A stretch of DNA of 64,000 nt from Geoanaerobacter pelophilus (GCF_018476885.1 NZ_JAHCVJ010000003.1:310001-374000); one strand, 5' to 3'. Positions 46,207 through 56,458 are shown, counted from the first letter of the stretch. The notes: generated by a model not told the origin, from the sequence alone. Made by a program: numbers and translations.

Positions 46207-46953
46207 TCAACCGGAGAACCAGGAAGCTATCTTCGGCATGGAAGAATGGTTGGTGAGGTCAAGGTGTAGCGGCGTTACCGAGACATGACCCCTGGAAACC
46301 GCATGAAAGTCGCTCCCCTCGATATCCTGAAATCGGAGATCCGCAGTCCCAATCCAGTAGTAATTGCGCCCCCTGGGATCAACCTTGTCCACGATGGTTC
46401 CTTCATAGCGCCGCTTCCCCTGGGTGGTGACCAGAGGCTTGCCGATCTGTTCCAACGGGAGGTCAGGAACATTGACATTGAGAAAGGTATCAACCGGCAG
46501 ACCGTTGCCTATCAGATGGCGAGCCAGGTCAAGCGCCACCTGGGCGGCTGACCGGTAATGCTCGCCGTCGTTCATGGTCACTAACGATATTGCGATGGCC
46601 GGGATCCCCATGAGGGTCGCCTCCATGGCTGCAGAGACAGTGCCGGAATAGGTAACGTCATCGCCCAGGTTGCCGCCACGGTTGATCCCGGAGACCACCA
46701 GATCCGGCTTGAACCCGAGCAGGCTGTGAATCCCCAGGTTCACGCAGTCAGTGGGGGTGCCGTCCACAGCAAACCGCCTCTCGCCAACACAGGATGCCCG
46801 CAGCGGGTGATGCAGGGTAAGGGCATGGCCGACAGCGCTCATCTCGCGATCAGGGGCAACCACTGCCACCTCGCCCAACTCAGCCATCGCTTCTGCCAAA
46901 CGAGCCAGACCGACGGCATTGATGCCGTCATCATTGGTTACGAGAATCTTCAT
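46207..46953 (-). CDS. surE: 5'/3'-nucleotidase SurE
   Basis: A 248-residue metal-dependent nucleotidase linked to stationary-phase survival. The N-terminus MKILVTNDDGINAVGLARL holds the metal-binding NDDG, followed by VVAPDREMSAVGHALTL, the GTPTDCVNLG segment, and SGINRGGNLGDDVTYSGTVSAAMEA. ATG at 46953 is used; an upstream TTG (46965) sits too near GAGAGG. About 165 bp separate it from pcm, so pcm-rpoS may also have its own promoter. Confidence 0.94.
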   Translation of the reverse strand: MKILVTNDDGINAVGLARLAEAMAELGEVAVVAPDREMSAVGHALTLHHPLRASCVGERRFAVDGTPTDCVNLGIHSLLGFKPDLVVSGINRGGNLGDDVTYSGTVSAAMEATLMGIPAIAISLVTMNDGEHYRSAAQVALDLARHLIGNGLPVDTFLNVNVPDLPLEQIGKPLVTTQGKRRYEGTIVDKVDPRGRNYYWIGTADLRFQDIEGSDFHAVSRGHVSVTPLHLDLTNHSSMPKIASWFSG

Positions 46954-46970
46954 GTCAATTGACAACCTCT

Positions 46971-47091
46971 CGAATTCGGAAAAAGCTCCATATGCAAGGC
47001 TTGCGAGTCCTGAGAAATGAGGCGTACCTGGAAGGTACGTGCAACGACGAGGGATGAGCGTAACGCCGCAGATGGACTTTTACCGGATTCG
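46971..47091. repeat. 121-bp intergenic palindromic repeat, copy 2
   Basis: This fills the gap between pdxJ and surE and abuts the pdxJ stop. The ends pair: CGAATTCGGAAAAAGCTCCAT matches the reverse complement of ATGGACTTTTACCGGATTCG almost fully. The centre GGCGTAC-ctggaa-GGTACGT, the A4-5G..CC ends, and a TATGC.AGGC block are shared with the copy at 7490-7609 in the same plus-strand order. Confidence 0.7.
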
Positions 47092-47811
47092 TCATGAGTA
47101 CTGGATCAAGGCGACCATATCGCGAACAGCCCGATCCAAGCCGACCAGCACGGCCCTGGAGATTATCGAATGGCCGATATTGTATTCCTCGATGCCTCCG
47201 ATTGCAGCAATCCGCTTGATATTTGAATAGTTGAGACCATGGCCGGCATTGATGCCGAGCCCCAGCTTCTGCCCGAGTTTGATGGCATTCTCGATCCTGG
47301 TCAGCTCCTGGTCCTCTTTTTTCCAATCAGGAGCGTCGGCATAGCTGCCGGTGTGGATCTCGATGTAATCGGCGCCGCATTTACTTGCCGCCTTTACCTG
47401 GTCCGGATCGGGATCGATGAACAGGCTGACCGTTATTCCCCCCTGCTGCAGCTTTTCTATCGCCTCGCTGATCTGGTCCATGGCGAGCCGCACGTCTAGC
47501 CCGCCTTCTGTAGTCAACTCCTGGCGTTTTTCCGGCACCAGGGTGCAACAGTCAGGCTTGACCGCAAGCGCTATCGACACCATCTCCTGAGTCACAGCCA
47601 TCTCCATGTTGAGCCTGGTCTTGACCGTCTGACGGATGATCTTCAGGTCACGGTCCTGGATGTGCCGCCGGTCTTCCCGCAGGTGAATGGTGATGCCGTC
47701 GGCGCCGGCAAGTTCGGCAATGGCCGCTGCGGCCACCGGATCAGGCTCGATCCCCCCCCGTGCCTGGCGAATAGTCGCAACATGATCGATATTAACACCA
47801 AGACGCGCCAT
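47092..47811 (-). CDS. pdxJ: Pyridoxine 5'-phosphate synthase
   Basis: A 239-residue TIM-barrel enzyme that condenses 3-amino-2-oxopropyl phosphate with 1-deoxy-D-xylulose 5-phosphate in PLP synthesis. Motifs: [36 protein letters not shown] (active-site His and Arg), [31 protein letters not shown] and the terminal GHGLNYSNI with [16 protein letters not shown]. Full family length. It lies four bases after glmM. Confidence 0.97.
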   Translation of the reverse strand: MARLGVNIDHVATIRQARGGIEPDPVAAAAIAELAGADGITIHLREDRRHIQDRDLKIIRQTVKTRLNMEMAVTQEMVSIALAVKPDCCTLVPEKRQELTTEGGLDVRLAMDQISEAIEKLQQGGITVSLFIDPDPDQVKAASKCGADYIEIHTGSYADAPDWKKEDQELTRIENAIKLGQKLGLGINAGHGLNYSNIKRIAAIGGIEEYNIGHSIISRAVLVGLDRAVRDMVALIQYS

Positions 47812-47815
47812 CTAA

Positions 47816-49171
47816 TCAATTACCTCCGAGCTTTTTTTCCACCAGGGCAGCAATTTCCTTGGCCCAAGAGGTTATCTGATACTTATCCTGACCTTCCATC
47901 ATGATCCGGAGCAGCGGTTCGGTGCCGGAATAGCGGATCAGGATCCGCCCTTCTTCACCCAGCTTTGCCTCGATGCCATTGACCAGGGCAGCGATTTCCG
48001 GGATGGTCATGATGTCTTTTCTTTCGGCAACCCTGACATTCACCAGCACCTGCGGTAACGGAATCATGACCTGGGCCAGTTCGGAAAGGGTTTTTTCGGT
48101 GCGTCTCATGATCGCCAGTACCTGCAGCGCTGTCAGTGTGCCGTCGCCGGTGGTATTGTGGTCAAGGAAGATCATATGCCCGGACTGCTCGCCGCCGAGG
48201 TTATAGCCACCTTTGCGCATCTCCTCCACCACGTAGCGGTCGCCGACCGCGGTCTTGACGATCTTGCCCCCCGCCTTTTTCACGGCGATATCCAGCCCCA
48301 TGTTGCTCATGACCGTAGCAACAACTGTAGACTTTCTCAGCTTTTTCTGCTTCAGCATGTCGCTAGCGCAGATGGCCATGATATGATCGCCATCGACCTC
48401 GTTGCCGAATTCGTCAACGAAAATAACCCGGTCGGCATCGCCGTCCAAGGCAATGCCCAGATCGGCGCGATGCTCCTTGACTGCCTCGCTGATGATCTCC
48501 GGGTGCAGCGAGCCGCAGCCGTCATTGATGTTGGTGCCGTTCGGCTTGACCCCGAACGGGATCACTTCTGCCCCAAGTTCACTCAGCACGGCCGGCGCCA
48601 CCTTGTAGGCCGCCCCGTTGGCGCAGTCGAGAACGATCTTCATGCCGGCCAGATCAAGTTCTTTGGGAAAGGTGCTTTTCAGAAAAACCACGTAGCGCCC
48701 GATGGCATCCTCGATCCGGTAAGCCTTGCCGACCTCGGTGGCAATCGGGCGCAGCGAGTCGATCTTCTTGGAAAATATCAGCTCTTCCATCTTCAGCTCC
48801 ATGGCATCCGGGAGCTTGAAGCCATCCTTGAAAAAGAACTTGATGCCGTTGTCCTGAAACGGGTTGTGCGAGGCAGAGATGACAACCCCGGCATCGGCCC
48901 TCATCGAAGAGGTGATATAGGCAATGCCGGGAGTCGGCAACGGTCCGACCTGCAGCACGTCAACCCCCATTGAGCAGATCCCGGCCATCAGGGCGTTCTC
49001 AATCATATAGCCGGAGAGCCTGGTATCCTTGCCGATCACGATCCGGTGCCGGCGCTGGCCGTTCTTAAAGATATAAGCCGCTGCCCGTCCCAGTTGCATG
49101 GCCATTTCCGATGTCATGGGATAGACATTGGCAACTCCCCGCACGCCATCAGTACCGAATAGCTTTTTCAT
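47816..49171 (-). CDS. glmM: Phosphoglucosamine mutase
   Basis: A 451-residue enzyme converting glucosamine 6-phosphate to the 1-phosphate for peptidoglycan and LPS precursors. The active-site serine loop is [18 protein letters not shown] (about residue 100), the metal loop LDGDADR is near residue 244, the sugar loop is GGEQSGHM, and the phosphate-binding loop [16 protein letters not shown] is near the C-terminus. GGAGGTATCACG precedes the ATG. It lies downstream of cdaA and ybbR; in Firmicutes this same trio is cdaA-cdaR-glmM, where GlmM can inhibit the cyclase. Confidence 0.97.
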   Translation of the reverse strand: MKKLFGTDGVRGVANVYPMTSEMAMQLGRAAAYIFKNGQRRHRIVIGKDTRLSGYMIENALMAGICSMGVDVLQVGPLPTPGIAYITSSMRADAGVVISASHNPFQDNGIKFFFKDGFKLPDAMELKMEELIFSKKIDSLRPIATEVGKAYRIEDAIGRYVVFLKSTFPKELDLAGMKIVLDCANGAAYKVAPAVLSELGAEVIPFGVKPNGTNINDGCGSLHPEIISEAVKEHRADLGIALDGDADRVIFVDEFGNEVDGDHIMAICASDMLKQKKLRKSTVVATVMSNMGLDIAVKKAGGKIVKTAVGDRYVVEEMRKGGYNLGGEQSGHMIFLDHNTTGDGTLTALQVLAIMRRTEKTLSELAQVMIPLPQVLVNVRVAERKDIMTIPEIAALVNGIEAKLGEEGRILIRYSGTEPLLRIMMEGQDKYQITSWAKEIAALVEKKLGGN

Positions 49172-49204
49172 CGTGATACCTCCAGTTGGAAAACCTGGCG
49201 CAGG

Positions 49205-49591
49205 TCAGTCGGCGACCTTTGCCAGGGTTAATTCTATGTGCGCCGGAGAGATGCGGGTAACCCGTACTCTGCTATCGGCAATCAGGGCTTTGTCCAGGTT
49301 GGAAAACGAAACGCTCCCCTCCTTGACCCCATCCATATCGAGAACCAGGCGTAACGACTCTTTCCTTAAAGCCAACAAGGCCAGCCTGCTGCCGTGAAGC
49401 TCCACGTCAAGTGAGACAGGGGGCTTGTCGACAATGGTCAGGTTATTGCCAAGATTGACCAGGACCACCGGCACCTGCACTCTGAGCTCCGCATCCTTGC
49501 CGGCCATTACATAGAGCCAGAACAGCGATGCCATCACTACCGAGACGATCTTTAACAACAGGTTATTGGCTATGAACGGAGGAAGATTCAT
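49205..49591 (-). CDS. YbbR-domain protein (CdaR-like)
   Basis: A 128-residue membrane-anchored protein with one N-terminal helix (LLLKIVSVVMASLFWLYVMAG) and a single YbbR domain (VPVVLVNLGNNLTIVDKPPVSLDVELHG, then SVSFSNLDKALIADSRVRVTRISP). CdaR of Bacillus has several YbbR repeats and regulates the c-di-AMP cyclase; this version has one. Its start overlaps the cdaA stop by four bases (ATGA), so a functional pairing is likely. Confidence 0.85.
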   Translation of the reverse strand: MNLPPFIANNLLLKIVSVVMASLFWLYVMAGKDAELRVQVPVVLVNLGNNLTIVDKPPVSLDVELHGSRLALLALRKESLRLVLDMDGVKEGSVSFSNLDKALIADSRVRVTRISPAHIELTLAKVAD

Positions 49592-50358
49592 AGTGCCCGC
49601 CTGGATGTCAGATGACGCTTGAGTTCCTTGCGAATTGTGGCGAGGGGGATATCCTCATGAATCTTGCCATTGCCGGCAATGGCGATCCGGCCGGTTTCCT
49701 CGGAAACGATTATGACCACGGCATCGACAATCTCGGTAAGCCCGATTGCCGCCCGGTGCCTGGTGCCCAGGCTCTTGCCGAGCTCATGATTCTGGGAAAG
49801 AGGCAGAAAACAGCCGGCCTTGGTCAGCTTCCCTCCCTGGATGATGACGGCGCCATCATGAATCGGTGAATACGGAAGAAATATCGAAGTGATCAGTTCG
49901 CTGGTAACCTTTGCGTCAATGTCGGTCCCCACGGCCAGGAAATTATCCAGGGACATCCCCCGCTCAAGCACGATCAGGGCGCCGATCTGCCTGGCGGAGA
50001 GCGAGTCCACGGCAGTGACCAGCTCGTCAATCAGCTCGCTGGTATCATCCTCCCGGGACAACTGGCGATCACGGTCACGGCTGAGACTGACCAGAGCCCG
50101 CCTGATATCATGCTGGAAAATGATTGCCACAATCAGCAGCGATACAGAGAAAAAATTGTCTAGCAGCCACCCCAGAGACTCAAGGCCGATGAAGCTGGCG
50201 CCGAGGTAGACTAAAAAAGCGACCGCAAGCCACAAAAGAAGACGAAGCGCCATCCCTCCGCCGCGGAGCAGCAGGAGGAAATGGTAAATCAAAACCGATA
50301 CGAGCATTATGTCAAGGAGGTGCAGCAACCAGCTGAAGCCTCCCAGGGTCTCGGTCAT
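49588..50358 (-). CDS. cdaA: Diadenylate cyclase (c-di-AMP synthase), membrane type
   Basis: A 256-residue membrane enzyme making c-di-AMP from ATP. Three N-terminal helices (residues about 10-85) are followed by the DAC domain with both signature motifs: SPIHDGAVII (DGA) and LGTRHRAAIGLTE (RHR). The GALIVLERG and SELITSIFLPYSP segments are also typical. Overlap with ybbR and closeness to glmM give the canonical c-di-AMP operon. GAGGG precedes the ATG by four bases. Confidence 0.95.
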   Translation of the reverse strand: MTETLGGFSWLLHLLDIMLVSVLIYHFLLLLRGGGMALRLLLWLAVAFLVYLGASFIGLESLGWLLDNFFSVSLLIVAIIFQHDIRRALVSLSRDRDRQLSREDDTSELIDELVTAVDSLSARQIGALIVLERGMSLDNFLAVGTDIDAKVTSELITSIFLPYSPIHDGAVIIQGGKLTKAGCFLPLSQNHELGKSLGTRHRAAIGLTEIVDAVVIIVSEETGRIAIAGNGKIHEDIPLATIRKELKRHLTSRRAL

Positions 50359-50412
50359 AGAGCCCTCAATAATGGGTATTGCATAAGAATCTACAAACGA
50401 AGATAACTGTGG

Positions 50413-51282
50413 TTAGGCTGCCTGCGGAGGGGCGTATCCGTCACGTATCGCCTGTGCCATGATCGCAACATCACGCATCTGACTGACGTCATGAACCCGT
50501 ATGATTGATGCTCCATGCAAAACTGCAGCGGCAACCGTAGCGGCAGTCCCGAAGATACGCGCATCAACCTTCCGGTCAAGAACAGCTCCGATGAACGATT
50601 TCCGGGAGGTGCCCACCAACAGGGGGCAGTCAAATCCAGAGAACTCGGCGAGGCGTCGCAAAATTTCCAGATTCCCCTGGATATCCTTGCCAAAACCGAT
50701 GCCGGGATCCAGGGCAACTCTGGCACGGGCTATCCCTGCCTTATCACAACGCTCCAGGGCATCCTCAAAAAAAACGGTAATTTCTTTAACCAGGTCGGCG
50801 TAGACAGTATTGGTCTGCATTGCATCGGGTCTGCCCCGGGTGTGCATCAACACGACCCCGGCATCGGCAGCGGCAACTACCCCGGCCATCTCAGGGTCAA
50901 AGGTCAGGGAACTGATGTCGTTGACGATCTCAGCACCGGCATCCAAGGCTGCTCGTGCCACGCCAGCCTTGTAGGTATCAACGGAAATCGGCACTGACAA
51001 CCGGGGTGCCAACTTCTCGATAACCGGCAGCACCCGGCTTAGTTCATCTGCTTCCGACAGCGCCTCGGCAAAGGGGCGAGTGCTCTCGCCACCGATGTCG
51101 ATAATGCCGGCGCCTTCATCGACCATGGCCAAGGCACGATCAACGGCGCGATCGATTGCGAGAAAACTCCCGCCATCCGAGAACGAATCCGGAGTTATAT
51201 TCAGCACCCCCATGATGCATGGGGGTGCCAGCTCAATAGAGCGGCCAGCAAGTCTCCAGCTTTGCTGAATACCGGAGATCAT
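50413..51282 (-). CDS. folP: Dihydropteroate synthase
   Basis: A 289-residue folate-pathway enzyme joining p-aminobenzoate to dihydropterin pyrophosphate; it is the sulfonamide target. Motifs: [70 protein letters not shown] and [12 protein letters not shown]. The ATG overlaps the ftsH stop (ATGA), showing translational coupling. The C-terminus ends [22 protein letters not shown], as expected. Confidence 0.96.
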   Translation of the reverse strand: MISGIQQSWRLAGRSIELAPPCIMGVLNITPDSFSDGGSFLAIDRAVDRALAMVDEGAGIIDIGGESTRPFAEALSEADELSRVLPVIEKLAPRLSVPISVDTYKAGVARAALDAGAEIVNDISSLTFDPEMAGVVAAADAGVVLMHTRGRPDAMQTNTVYADLVKEITVFFEDALERCDKAGIARARVALDPGIGFGKDIQGNLEILRRLAEFSGFDCPLLVGTSRKSFIGAVLDRKVDARIFGTAATVAAAVLHGASIIRVHDVSQMRDVAIMAQAIRDGYAPPQAA

Positions 51283-53120
51283 GCCTCTTGGGGAGCCTCG
51301 TCTGCCGGAGCCGCCGGCTGGGTCAGTGGCGTAATCACCGGATTGACGATCTTTTCGACCTCGTCTCCAGTCAGATTCTCTTTCTCGATCAGCTCTTTCG
51401 ACAGCTTGTGCAGCAGATCGACATGCTCGCTGAGCATCTTCACCACGCGGGAGTAGTTCTCGTCAACGATGCGCCTGATCTCGTTGTCGATCTCCACGGC
51501 AGTGGCCTCGCTGAAGTTCTTGTGCATCGCCATGTCGCGGCCGAGGAAAATCGATTCGTCTTTCTTGCCAAAGGTGACCGGCCCCATCTTATCGCTCATC
51601 CCCCACTCGCACACCATCTTCCGGGCGATCTCGGTGGCACGTTCAATATCGTTGCCAGCGCCGGTGGTCTTGCTGTTGAAGATGATCTCCTCGGCAGCGC
51701 GCCCGCCCATAAGCACGGCGATGCGGTCCAGGAGCGACTCCTTGGTGTAGCTGTGCTTGTCTTCTATCGGCAGCTGCATGGTGACGCCCAGCGCCCTGCC
51801 ACGCGGAATGATCGAGACCTTGTGGACCGGGTCGGTCCCGGGAATCAGCTTGGCTACAAGGGTGTGGCCGGCCTCGTGATAGGCAGTGTTCTTCTTTTCT
51901 TCATCGGAGATCACCATACTGCGGCGCTCCACGCCCATCAGGACCTTGTCCTTGGCATCGTCGAAGTCGATCATCTCGACCACGGTCTTGTTCTTGCGTG
52001 CCGCCAGCAGTGCAGCCTCATTGACCACGTTCGAAAGGTCGGCGCCGGAAAATCCGGGGGTTCCCCTGGCGATCACCTCAAGATTTACCTCAGGTGACAG
52101 CGGAACTTTTTTGGCGTGTACCTTGAGAATCATCTCGCGCCCCTTGACATCGGGGCGGGGCACGACAACCTGGCGATCAAAACGACCGGGCCGCAGCAGT
52201 GCCGGATCCAAAACATCGGGACGGTTGGTTGCCGCTATCAGGATAACCCCTTCGTTGGATTCAAAACCGTCCATCTCTACCAGAAGCTGGTTCAGGGTCT
52301 GTTCGCGCTCGTCATGGCCGCCGCCTAAGCCGGCGCCACGATGGCGACCGACCGCATCGATCTCGTCAATGAAGATAATGCAGGGTGCGCTCTTTTTCCC
52401 CTGGACAAACAGGTCACGAACCCGGCTGGCGCCGACCCCGACAAACATCTCGACAAAATCGGAACCTGAGATGGAAAAGAACGGCACACCGGCTTCGCCG
52501 GCGATTGCCCGGGCCAGCAAGGTCTTACCGGTACCCGGAGGTCCCATCAGCAGCACCCCTTTAGGGATGCGCCCTCCAAGCTTGGTGAACTTCTTGGGAT
52601 CTTTGAGGAAAGATATGATCTCTTCCAGCTCTTCCTTGGCCTCTTCAATACCGGCAACATCCTCAAAGGTAATCTTTCCCTGGGCCTCGGTCAGCAGCTT
52701 TGCCCGGCTCTTGCCGAACGACATCGCCTTGCCGCCGCCGGCCTGCATCTGGCGCATGAAAAATATCCATACCCCGACCAGGAGAATAAGAGGAAACCAG
52801 GAGATAAAGATTGAAAACCAGGAAAATTTCTCTTCATCGGGCCGCGCCGAAACAGCGATCTTCTTTTCCAGAAGCTTCGGTGTCAGGTTGGCATCGGCCG
52901 GCTTGAAGCTTCTAAACTCCTTGCCATCCGAGAACTTGCCGATAATATCATTCCCCTGGATAATGACCGACGCCACCTTACCGGCATCAACGGCAGTCAC
53001 AAACTCGCTGTAGTTGAGCCTTTCCTGTGCCGGCTTGGGCTTGTTGAACAGGTTGAAGAGAAGAATCATCATCAAGCTGATAACCAACCAGAGTGCAAGG
53101 TTCTTGTAGAACTGGTTCAA
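51279..53120 (-). CDS. ftsH: ATP-dependent zinc metalloprotease FtsH
   Basis: A 613-residue membrane AAA protease for quality control of membrane and regulatory proteins. The TTG before [14 protein letters not shown] is preferred, with GGGGG seven bases upstream; a TTG two codons earlier would sit on that site. Two membrane helices (residues about 8-26 and 105-125) flank a periplasmic domain. AAA region: Walker A GPPGTGKT, pore loop [11 protein letters not shown], Walker [13 protein letters not shown] and [27 protein letters not shown]. Zinc site: YHEAGHTL. Confidence 0.97.
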   Translation of the reverse strand: MNQFYKNLALWLVISLMMILLFNLFNKPKPAQERLNYSEFVTAVDAGKVASVIIQGNDIIGKFSDGKEFRSFKPADANLTPKLLEKKIAVSARPDEEKFSWFSIFISWFPLILLVGVWIFFMRQMQAGGGKAMSFGKSRAKLLTEAQGKITFEDVAGIEEAKEELEEIISFLKDPKKFTKLGGRIPKGVLLMGPPGTGKTLLARAIAGEAGVPFFSISGSDFVEMFVGVGASRVRDLFVQGKKSAPCIIFIDEIDAVGRHRGAGLGGGHDEREQTLNQLLVEMDGFESNEGVILIAATNRPDVLDPALLRPGRFDRQVVVPRPDVKGREMILKVHAKKVPLSPEVNLEVIARGTPGFSGADLSNVVNEAALLAARKNKTVVEMIDFDDAKDKVLMGVERRSMVISDEEKKNTAYHEAGHTLVAKLIPGTDPVHKVSIIPRGRALGVTMQLPIEDKHSYTKESLLDRIAVLMGGRAAEEIIFNSKTTGAGNDIERATEIARKMVCEWGMSDKMGPVTFGKKDESIFLGRDMAMHKNFSEATAVEIDNEIRRIVDENYSRVVKMLSEHVDLLHKLSKELIEKENLTGDEVEKIVNPVITPLTQPAAPADEAPQEA

Positions 53121-53233
53121 GTGCAACCCCCTGTTTAAGTAACGTACGCAGCCGAAGAGATTCGGAAAGCGCCGTGTTTATTGATAAAAACGAGTGGTGA
53201 AAAGTACCACAACGGCCATACGTTGACAAGCGT

Positions 53234-54658
53234 TTAGGCAAGCATAGCAGCATCCGGCGGAAATTCAAGCAGCCGCACCCTCACTGCAAGCCTTTCCGGT
53301 ATATGCTGCGGAACTGAGCCCCCTTTTCTGAGTCCGGCAACCCAGAAAAGTCTTGCCCCTGAGAAAAACAAGGGAATTCTCTGCCGCGCCGGTCTGGGCA
53401 CCTTGGCATCGATAAAGATGTCTTTGACCTTCTTGCGCCCCTTCATCCCGCGCGGTTCCAGGCGGTCGCCGGGCAGGAAGCTCCTGACAAGCCATGGGAA
53501 CGGCAGCTCGGCAAGATTTACGATCAGCTCCAGTCTGCCGTCTTCGCTCGCCGCGACCTGGCCGTCACAGCACTCAACCGCTACCCTGCCGCCGGACGGC
53601 AAATCGTAGACACCTTCAGCCATTATCCTTAGTTCACCCGGGACATCCCTGGCAAGCGGCTGCAAGCTGAAGGTCAATACCCGGTAGCAGCGAGTAACGA
53701 CAAGCCCGCCCGGCAGGTTCAGGCTGCCGTTCGGCGGCCCCTGGAGGAGCAGGCGATCTATCCCCTGGAGATGCCGATATGATATCCGGCGCAGATTGCC
53801 GACCAGAAGCTCGATCGCATAACGATAAAGGCGTAACCGCTCCCCTTGGGAATCCTTGCTCACTGCCTCTCCATCGAGAACAGCCTCGTGGTCCGAGCTG
53901 CTGCCGACCTCCTGCCATCGTTTGGCAATAGCTGCCGAGAGTATGGCCTCATCCGCAGCCATGATCCCTGCGGTTTCAGCCAGCCGCCGGGCAATGGCCG
54001 GGTTGTATTCAGTCAGCAGCGGGAGCAGCTCCAAGCGCACCCTGTTCCGGAGAAATGAGCTGTCACTGTTGCTGCTGTCGGTGCGGAAACCCAGCTTGCG
54101 AGAAGTGACAAAACGCTCGATCTCGGAACGCTCCACATCAAGCAGCGGCCGGATATACCTACCGTCAGCTGAACGATGGGACATGCCGGCCAGCCCAGTG
54201 GTGCCGCTGCCACGGATCAGCCTGAGGAGTACCGTCTCCGCCTGATCGTCCAGGTGGTGGGCAATGGCAACCACATCTGCCCCGGAAATCCGGGCCACGT
54301 CGCTAAAAAAAGCGTAGCGCGCCTCTCGACCTGCCTCTTCCAAGGACAAACCGGTGCGCGCAGCGCGAGCAACAATATCTTCACGGCGGCACTCAAAGGG
54401 CACCCCGTACCCCTGGGCCAACAAACTGACAAACGCCTCATCGCCATCAGACTCGTTGCCGCGCAGGGAATGATTCAGGTGTGCCACAATCAGCGAGAGT
54501 CCGAGGCTGGTACGTCTCGACACAAGGTAATCAAGCAGCACAATAGAATCAACCCCGCCGGAGACAGCTACGACAACCGTCTGCCCTGGCGAGAGGAGAC
54601 CATGCGCCTGCACTGTCCGGTCAATCTTTCTGAACAGGGAAGTGTTTGTTTGGTCCAT
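53234..54658 (-). CDS. tilS: tRNA(Ile)-lysidine synthase
   Basis: A 474-residue enzyme that modifies cytidine 34 of tRNA-Ile(CAU) to lysidine, changing its reading to AUA. The PP-loop VAVSGGVDSIVLLDYL is at about residues 25-40, followed by IVAHLNHSLRGNESDGDE and IAHHLDDQAETVLLRLIRGSG. The C-terminal TilS domain is visible in WLVRSFLPGDRLEPRGMKGRKKVKDIFIDAKV. ATG at 54658 has CGGA five bases upstream; the longer frame begins at 54694. It is divergent from the rhomboid gene with 53 bp between starts. Confidence 0.95.
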   Translation of the reverse strand: MDQTNTSLFRKIDRTVQAHGLLSPGQTVVVAVSGGVDSIVLLDYLVSRRTSLGLSLIVAHLNHSLRGNESDGDEAFVSLLAQGYGVPFECRREDIVARAARTGLSLEEAGREARYAFFSDVARISGADVVAIAHHLDDQAETVLLRLIRGSGTTGLAGMSHRSADGRYIRPLLDVERSEIERFVTSRKLGFRTDSSNSDSSFLRNRVRLELLPLLTEYNPAIARRLAETAGIMAADEAILSAAIAKRWQEVGSSSDHEAVLDGEAVSKDSQGERLRLYRYAIELLVGNLRRISYRHLQGIDRLLLQGPPNGSLNLPGGLVVTRCYRVLTFSLQPLARDVPGELRIMAEGVYDLPSGGRVAVECCDGQVAASEDGRLELIVNLAELPFPWLVRSFLPGDRLEPRGMKGRKKVKDIFIDAKVPRPARQRIPLFFSGARLFWVAGLRKGGSVPQHIPERLAVRVRLLEFPPDAAMLA

Positions 54659-54711
54659 AAATCCGTCTTTATGAAAAAAATTTCGTCGCAACATAGCATA
54701 TTCGGGCTGCC

Positions 54712-55686
54712 ATGCCTATAGTATCAATTATGGAAACTAACTCGCACCTTGATACGGCAGAACCGGTTGAATGGCTCGCCCTGCCGCCGCTGTCCGACAG
54801 ATGGCACTCGTTGCCGGCACTTTCTCGAAAACGAGCTGAATCATGGGCTTTGGTTCTGGAATCTCAAGGCATTCCTGGCAGGCTCGAGCGCTACGGCATC
54901 CGCTGGAACCTCATGGTCCCTTCAGATCATCTTGAGCATGCCATAAATCAACTCTCGCTCTTTGAAGCGGAAAATATCGGTTGGCCGCCACCGCCGCCAA
55001 AACCGAACCCGTTGGTGGAGAACACCCTGGCGTCAGTCTCTGTGCTGCTCCTGTTGGCAACGTTTCACAACTTCACCCTGCTTAACATCCCGATCTTCGG
55101 TCATCCACCGCCGGAGTGGTCGCAAATCGGCAGTGCCCAGGCAGCGAGGATTCTTGATGGCGAATGGTGGCGCCTGATCACCGCATTGACCCTTCATGCA
55201 AGTTGGCTGCACCTGCTGAGCAACCTGGCCATCGGCGGGGTGTTCATCATCTTTCTCTGCCGGGAACTGGGATCAGGGCTTGCCTGGACCTTGTTGCTGG
55301 CATCAGGGGCCATGGGCAACCTCGCCAATGCCCATTTCCACTTGCCAACACACACATCTATCGGCGCCTCAACCCTGGTATTCGGAGGCGTCGGCTTGTT
55401 GTCGGCGATAAGCATGATCCGTTACCGGCACCACTTGAAAAGACGCTGGTATGCTCCTGTCGCCGGTGCCATGGCGTTGCTGGCATCACTAGGCACGGAA
55501 GGCAACAATACGGACCTGGGCGCTCATTTTTTCGGCTTTTTGTTCGGTTTGCTATTCGGCGTGTTCAGCGGTTACCTGATAGAAAGATATGATCGCCCTG
55601 GAAGGAGAGTAAACCAGGGACTTGCTCTGCTGGCTATTGTTACTGTAATCATGTCATGGTGGGCAGCAATCAGGTTTGCAATTTGA
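54712..55686 (+). CDS. Rhomboid family intramembrane serine protease
   Basis: A 324-residue membrane protease. Residues 1-100 are a soluble N-terminal domain with no recognised fold. Six or seven membrane segments follow from about residue 110. Rhomboid signatures: EWWRLITALTLHASWLHLLSNLAI (residues about 155-178, with the H-x(n)-N pair), GASTLVFGGVGLL (GxSx; catalytic Ser near residue 221) and GAHFFGFLFGLL (catalytic His). Substrates are unknown. No convincing ribosome site precedes the ATG at 54712; an ATG at 54730 is an alternative. Confidence 0.88.
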   Translation: MPIVSIMETNSHLDTAEPVEWLALPPLSDRWHSLPALSRKRAESWALVLESQGIPGRLERYGIRWNLMVPSDHLEHAINQLSLFEAENIGWPPPPPKPNPLVENTLASVSVLLLLATFHNFTLLNIPIFGHPPPEWSQIGSAQAARILDGEWWRLITALTLHASWLHLLSNLAIGGVFIIFLCRELGSGLAWTLLLASGAMGNLANAHFHLPTHTSIGASTLVFGGVGLLSAISMIRYRHHLKRRWYAPVAGAMALLASLGTEGNNTDLGAHFFGFLFGLLFGVFSGYLIERYDRPGRRVNQGLALLAIVTVIMSWWAAIRFAI

Positions 55687-55840
55687 AACTAATATAATTG
55701 CTGCATTAAACATTTGTTGCTCAACAACAACATGACACAATTTAATTCTATCTGCTACTGTCTCTGTGGCATCGATATTCCACTCCGCATTTTTCAGCAA
55801 TAACGACAACAAATCATATTAATCGCCGACTATTCAATCA

Positions 55841-55864
55841 ATCGACAACATGTATACTGTCGAT
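55841..55864. promoter_or_regulatory. Inverted repeat upstream of the MucR-type gene
   Basis: ATCGACA-N10-TGTCGAT, perfect 7-bp arms, about 50 bp upstream of the predicted -35. The 55687-55966 region is AT-rich and otherwise without genes. It is a candidate operator. Confidence 0.4.
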
Positions 55865-55902
55865 AACTGAAAATTATTGACTATCAATCGTTGTTTTGCT
55901 AC

Positions 55903-55930
55903 TTGACATACGGTTAATAACCTGTTTAAT
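55903..55930 (+). promoter_or_regulatory. Sigma-70 promoter of the MucR-type gene with internal palindrome
   Basis: A perfect TTGACA -35 (55903-55908), a 16-bp spacer and TTTAAT -10 (55925-55930). The palindrome GGTTAATAACC (55912-55922) lies in the spacer, a place where a repressor would block RNA polymerase. Confidence 0.65.
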
Positions 55931-55966
55931 AAGCGGTATTCAACTCTATCAAAGGAGAATAAATTA

Positions 55967-56458
55967 ATGGCATCAACAATCATCGAAATGGCAGCCGAAA
56001 TTGTGGCAGCTCATGCCTCAACTACTACGATGAGCTCTGAAGAATTGATTGCAGAACTGCAAAAAGTTCATGCTGCTCTACAGTCTCTTGAAGCTGGCAA
56101 AGAGGTTGTCGTGCCTGGAGAAGAAGTAAAACCGGCCATAACAGTAAAAGAAGCCTTCAAGAAGAATGAAGTTATCTGTCTTGTTTGTGGTAAAGGCGGT
56201 TTCAAGACACTTACCAGACACCTCAACAGCGCTCATAATATAAAACCAAAAGATTATAAAAAGCAGTTCGGCATTCCGAGCAAGCAACCTCTTTCCGCCA
56301 AGAGCCTTACTGACGCAAGAAGAAAAGTCGCTCAGGATCGGGGCTTAGCAAGCAATCTTGCCAAAGCGCGGCAGGTCAGAGCAGCAAATGCAGCTGCGAA
56401 AAATGCGAAACCGGCCAAGGCAGCACCAAAGGCAAAAGTAGCCAAACCCAAGAAGTAA
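55967..56458 (+). CDS. MucR/Ros-type zinc-finger transcriptional regulator
   Basis: A 163-residue DNA-binding protein. The MucR core reads SSEELIAELQKVHAAL, then VTVKEAFKKNEVICLVCGKGGFKTLTRHLNSAHNIKPKDYKKQFGIP. This includes the C-x2-C...H-x4-H zinc site (CLVC; HLNSAH). SAKSLTDARRKVAQDRGLA closes the domain. The last 40 residues are a low-complexity Ala/Lys/Pro tail (KPAKAAPKAKVAKPKK), histone-like in composition. MucR proteins bind AT-rich DNA and silence genes. The AAAGGAG site lies nine bases before the ATG; a terminator follows at 56539. Confidence 0.9.
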   Translation: MASTIIEMAAEIVAAHASTTTMSSEELIAELQKVHAALQSLEAGKEVVVPGEEVKPAITVKEAFKKNEVICLVCGKGGFKTLTRHLNSAHNIKPKDYKKQFGIPSKQPLSAKSLTDARRKVAQDRGLASNLAKARQVRAANAAAKNAKPAKAAPKAKVAKPKK

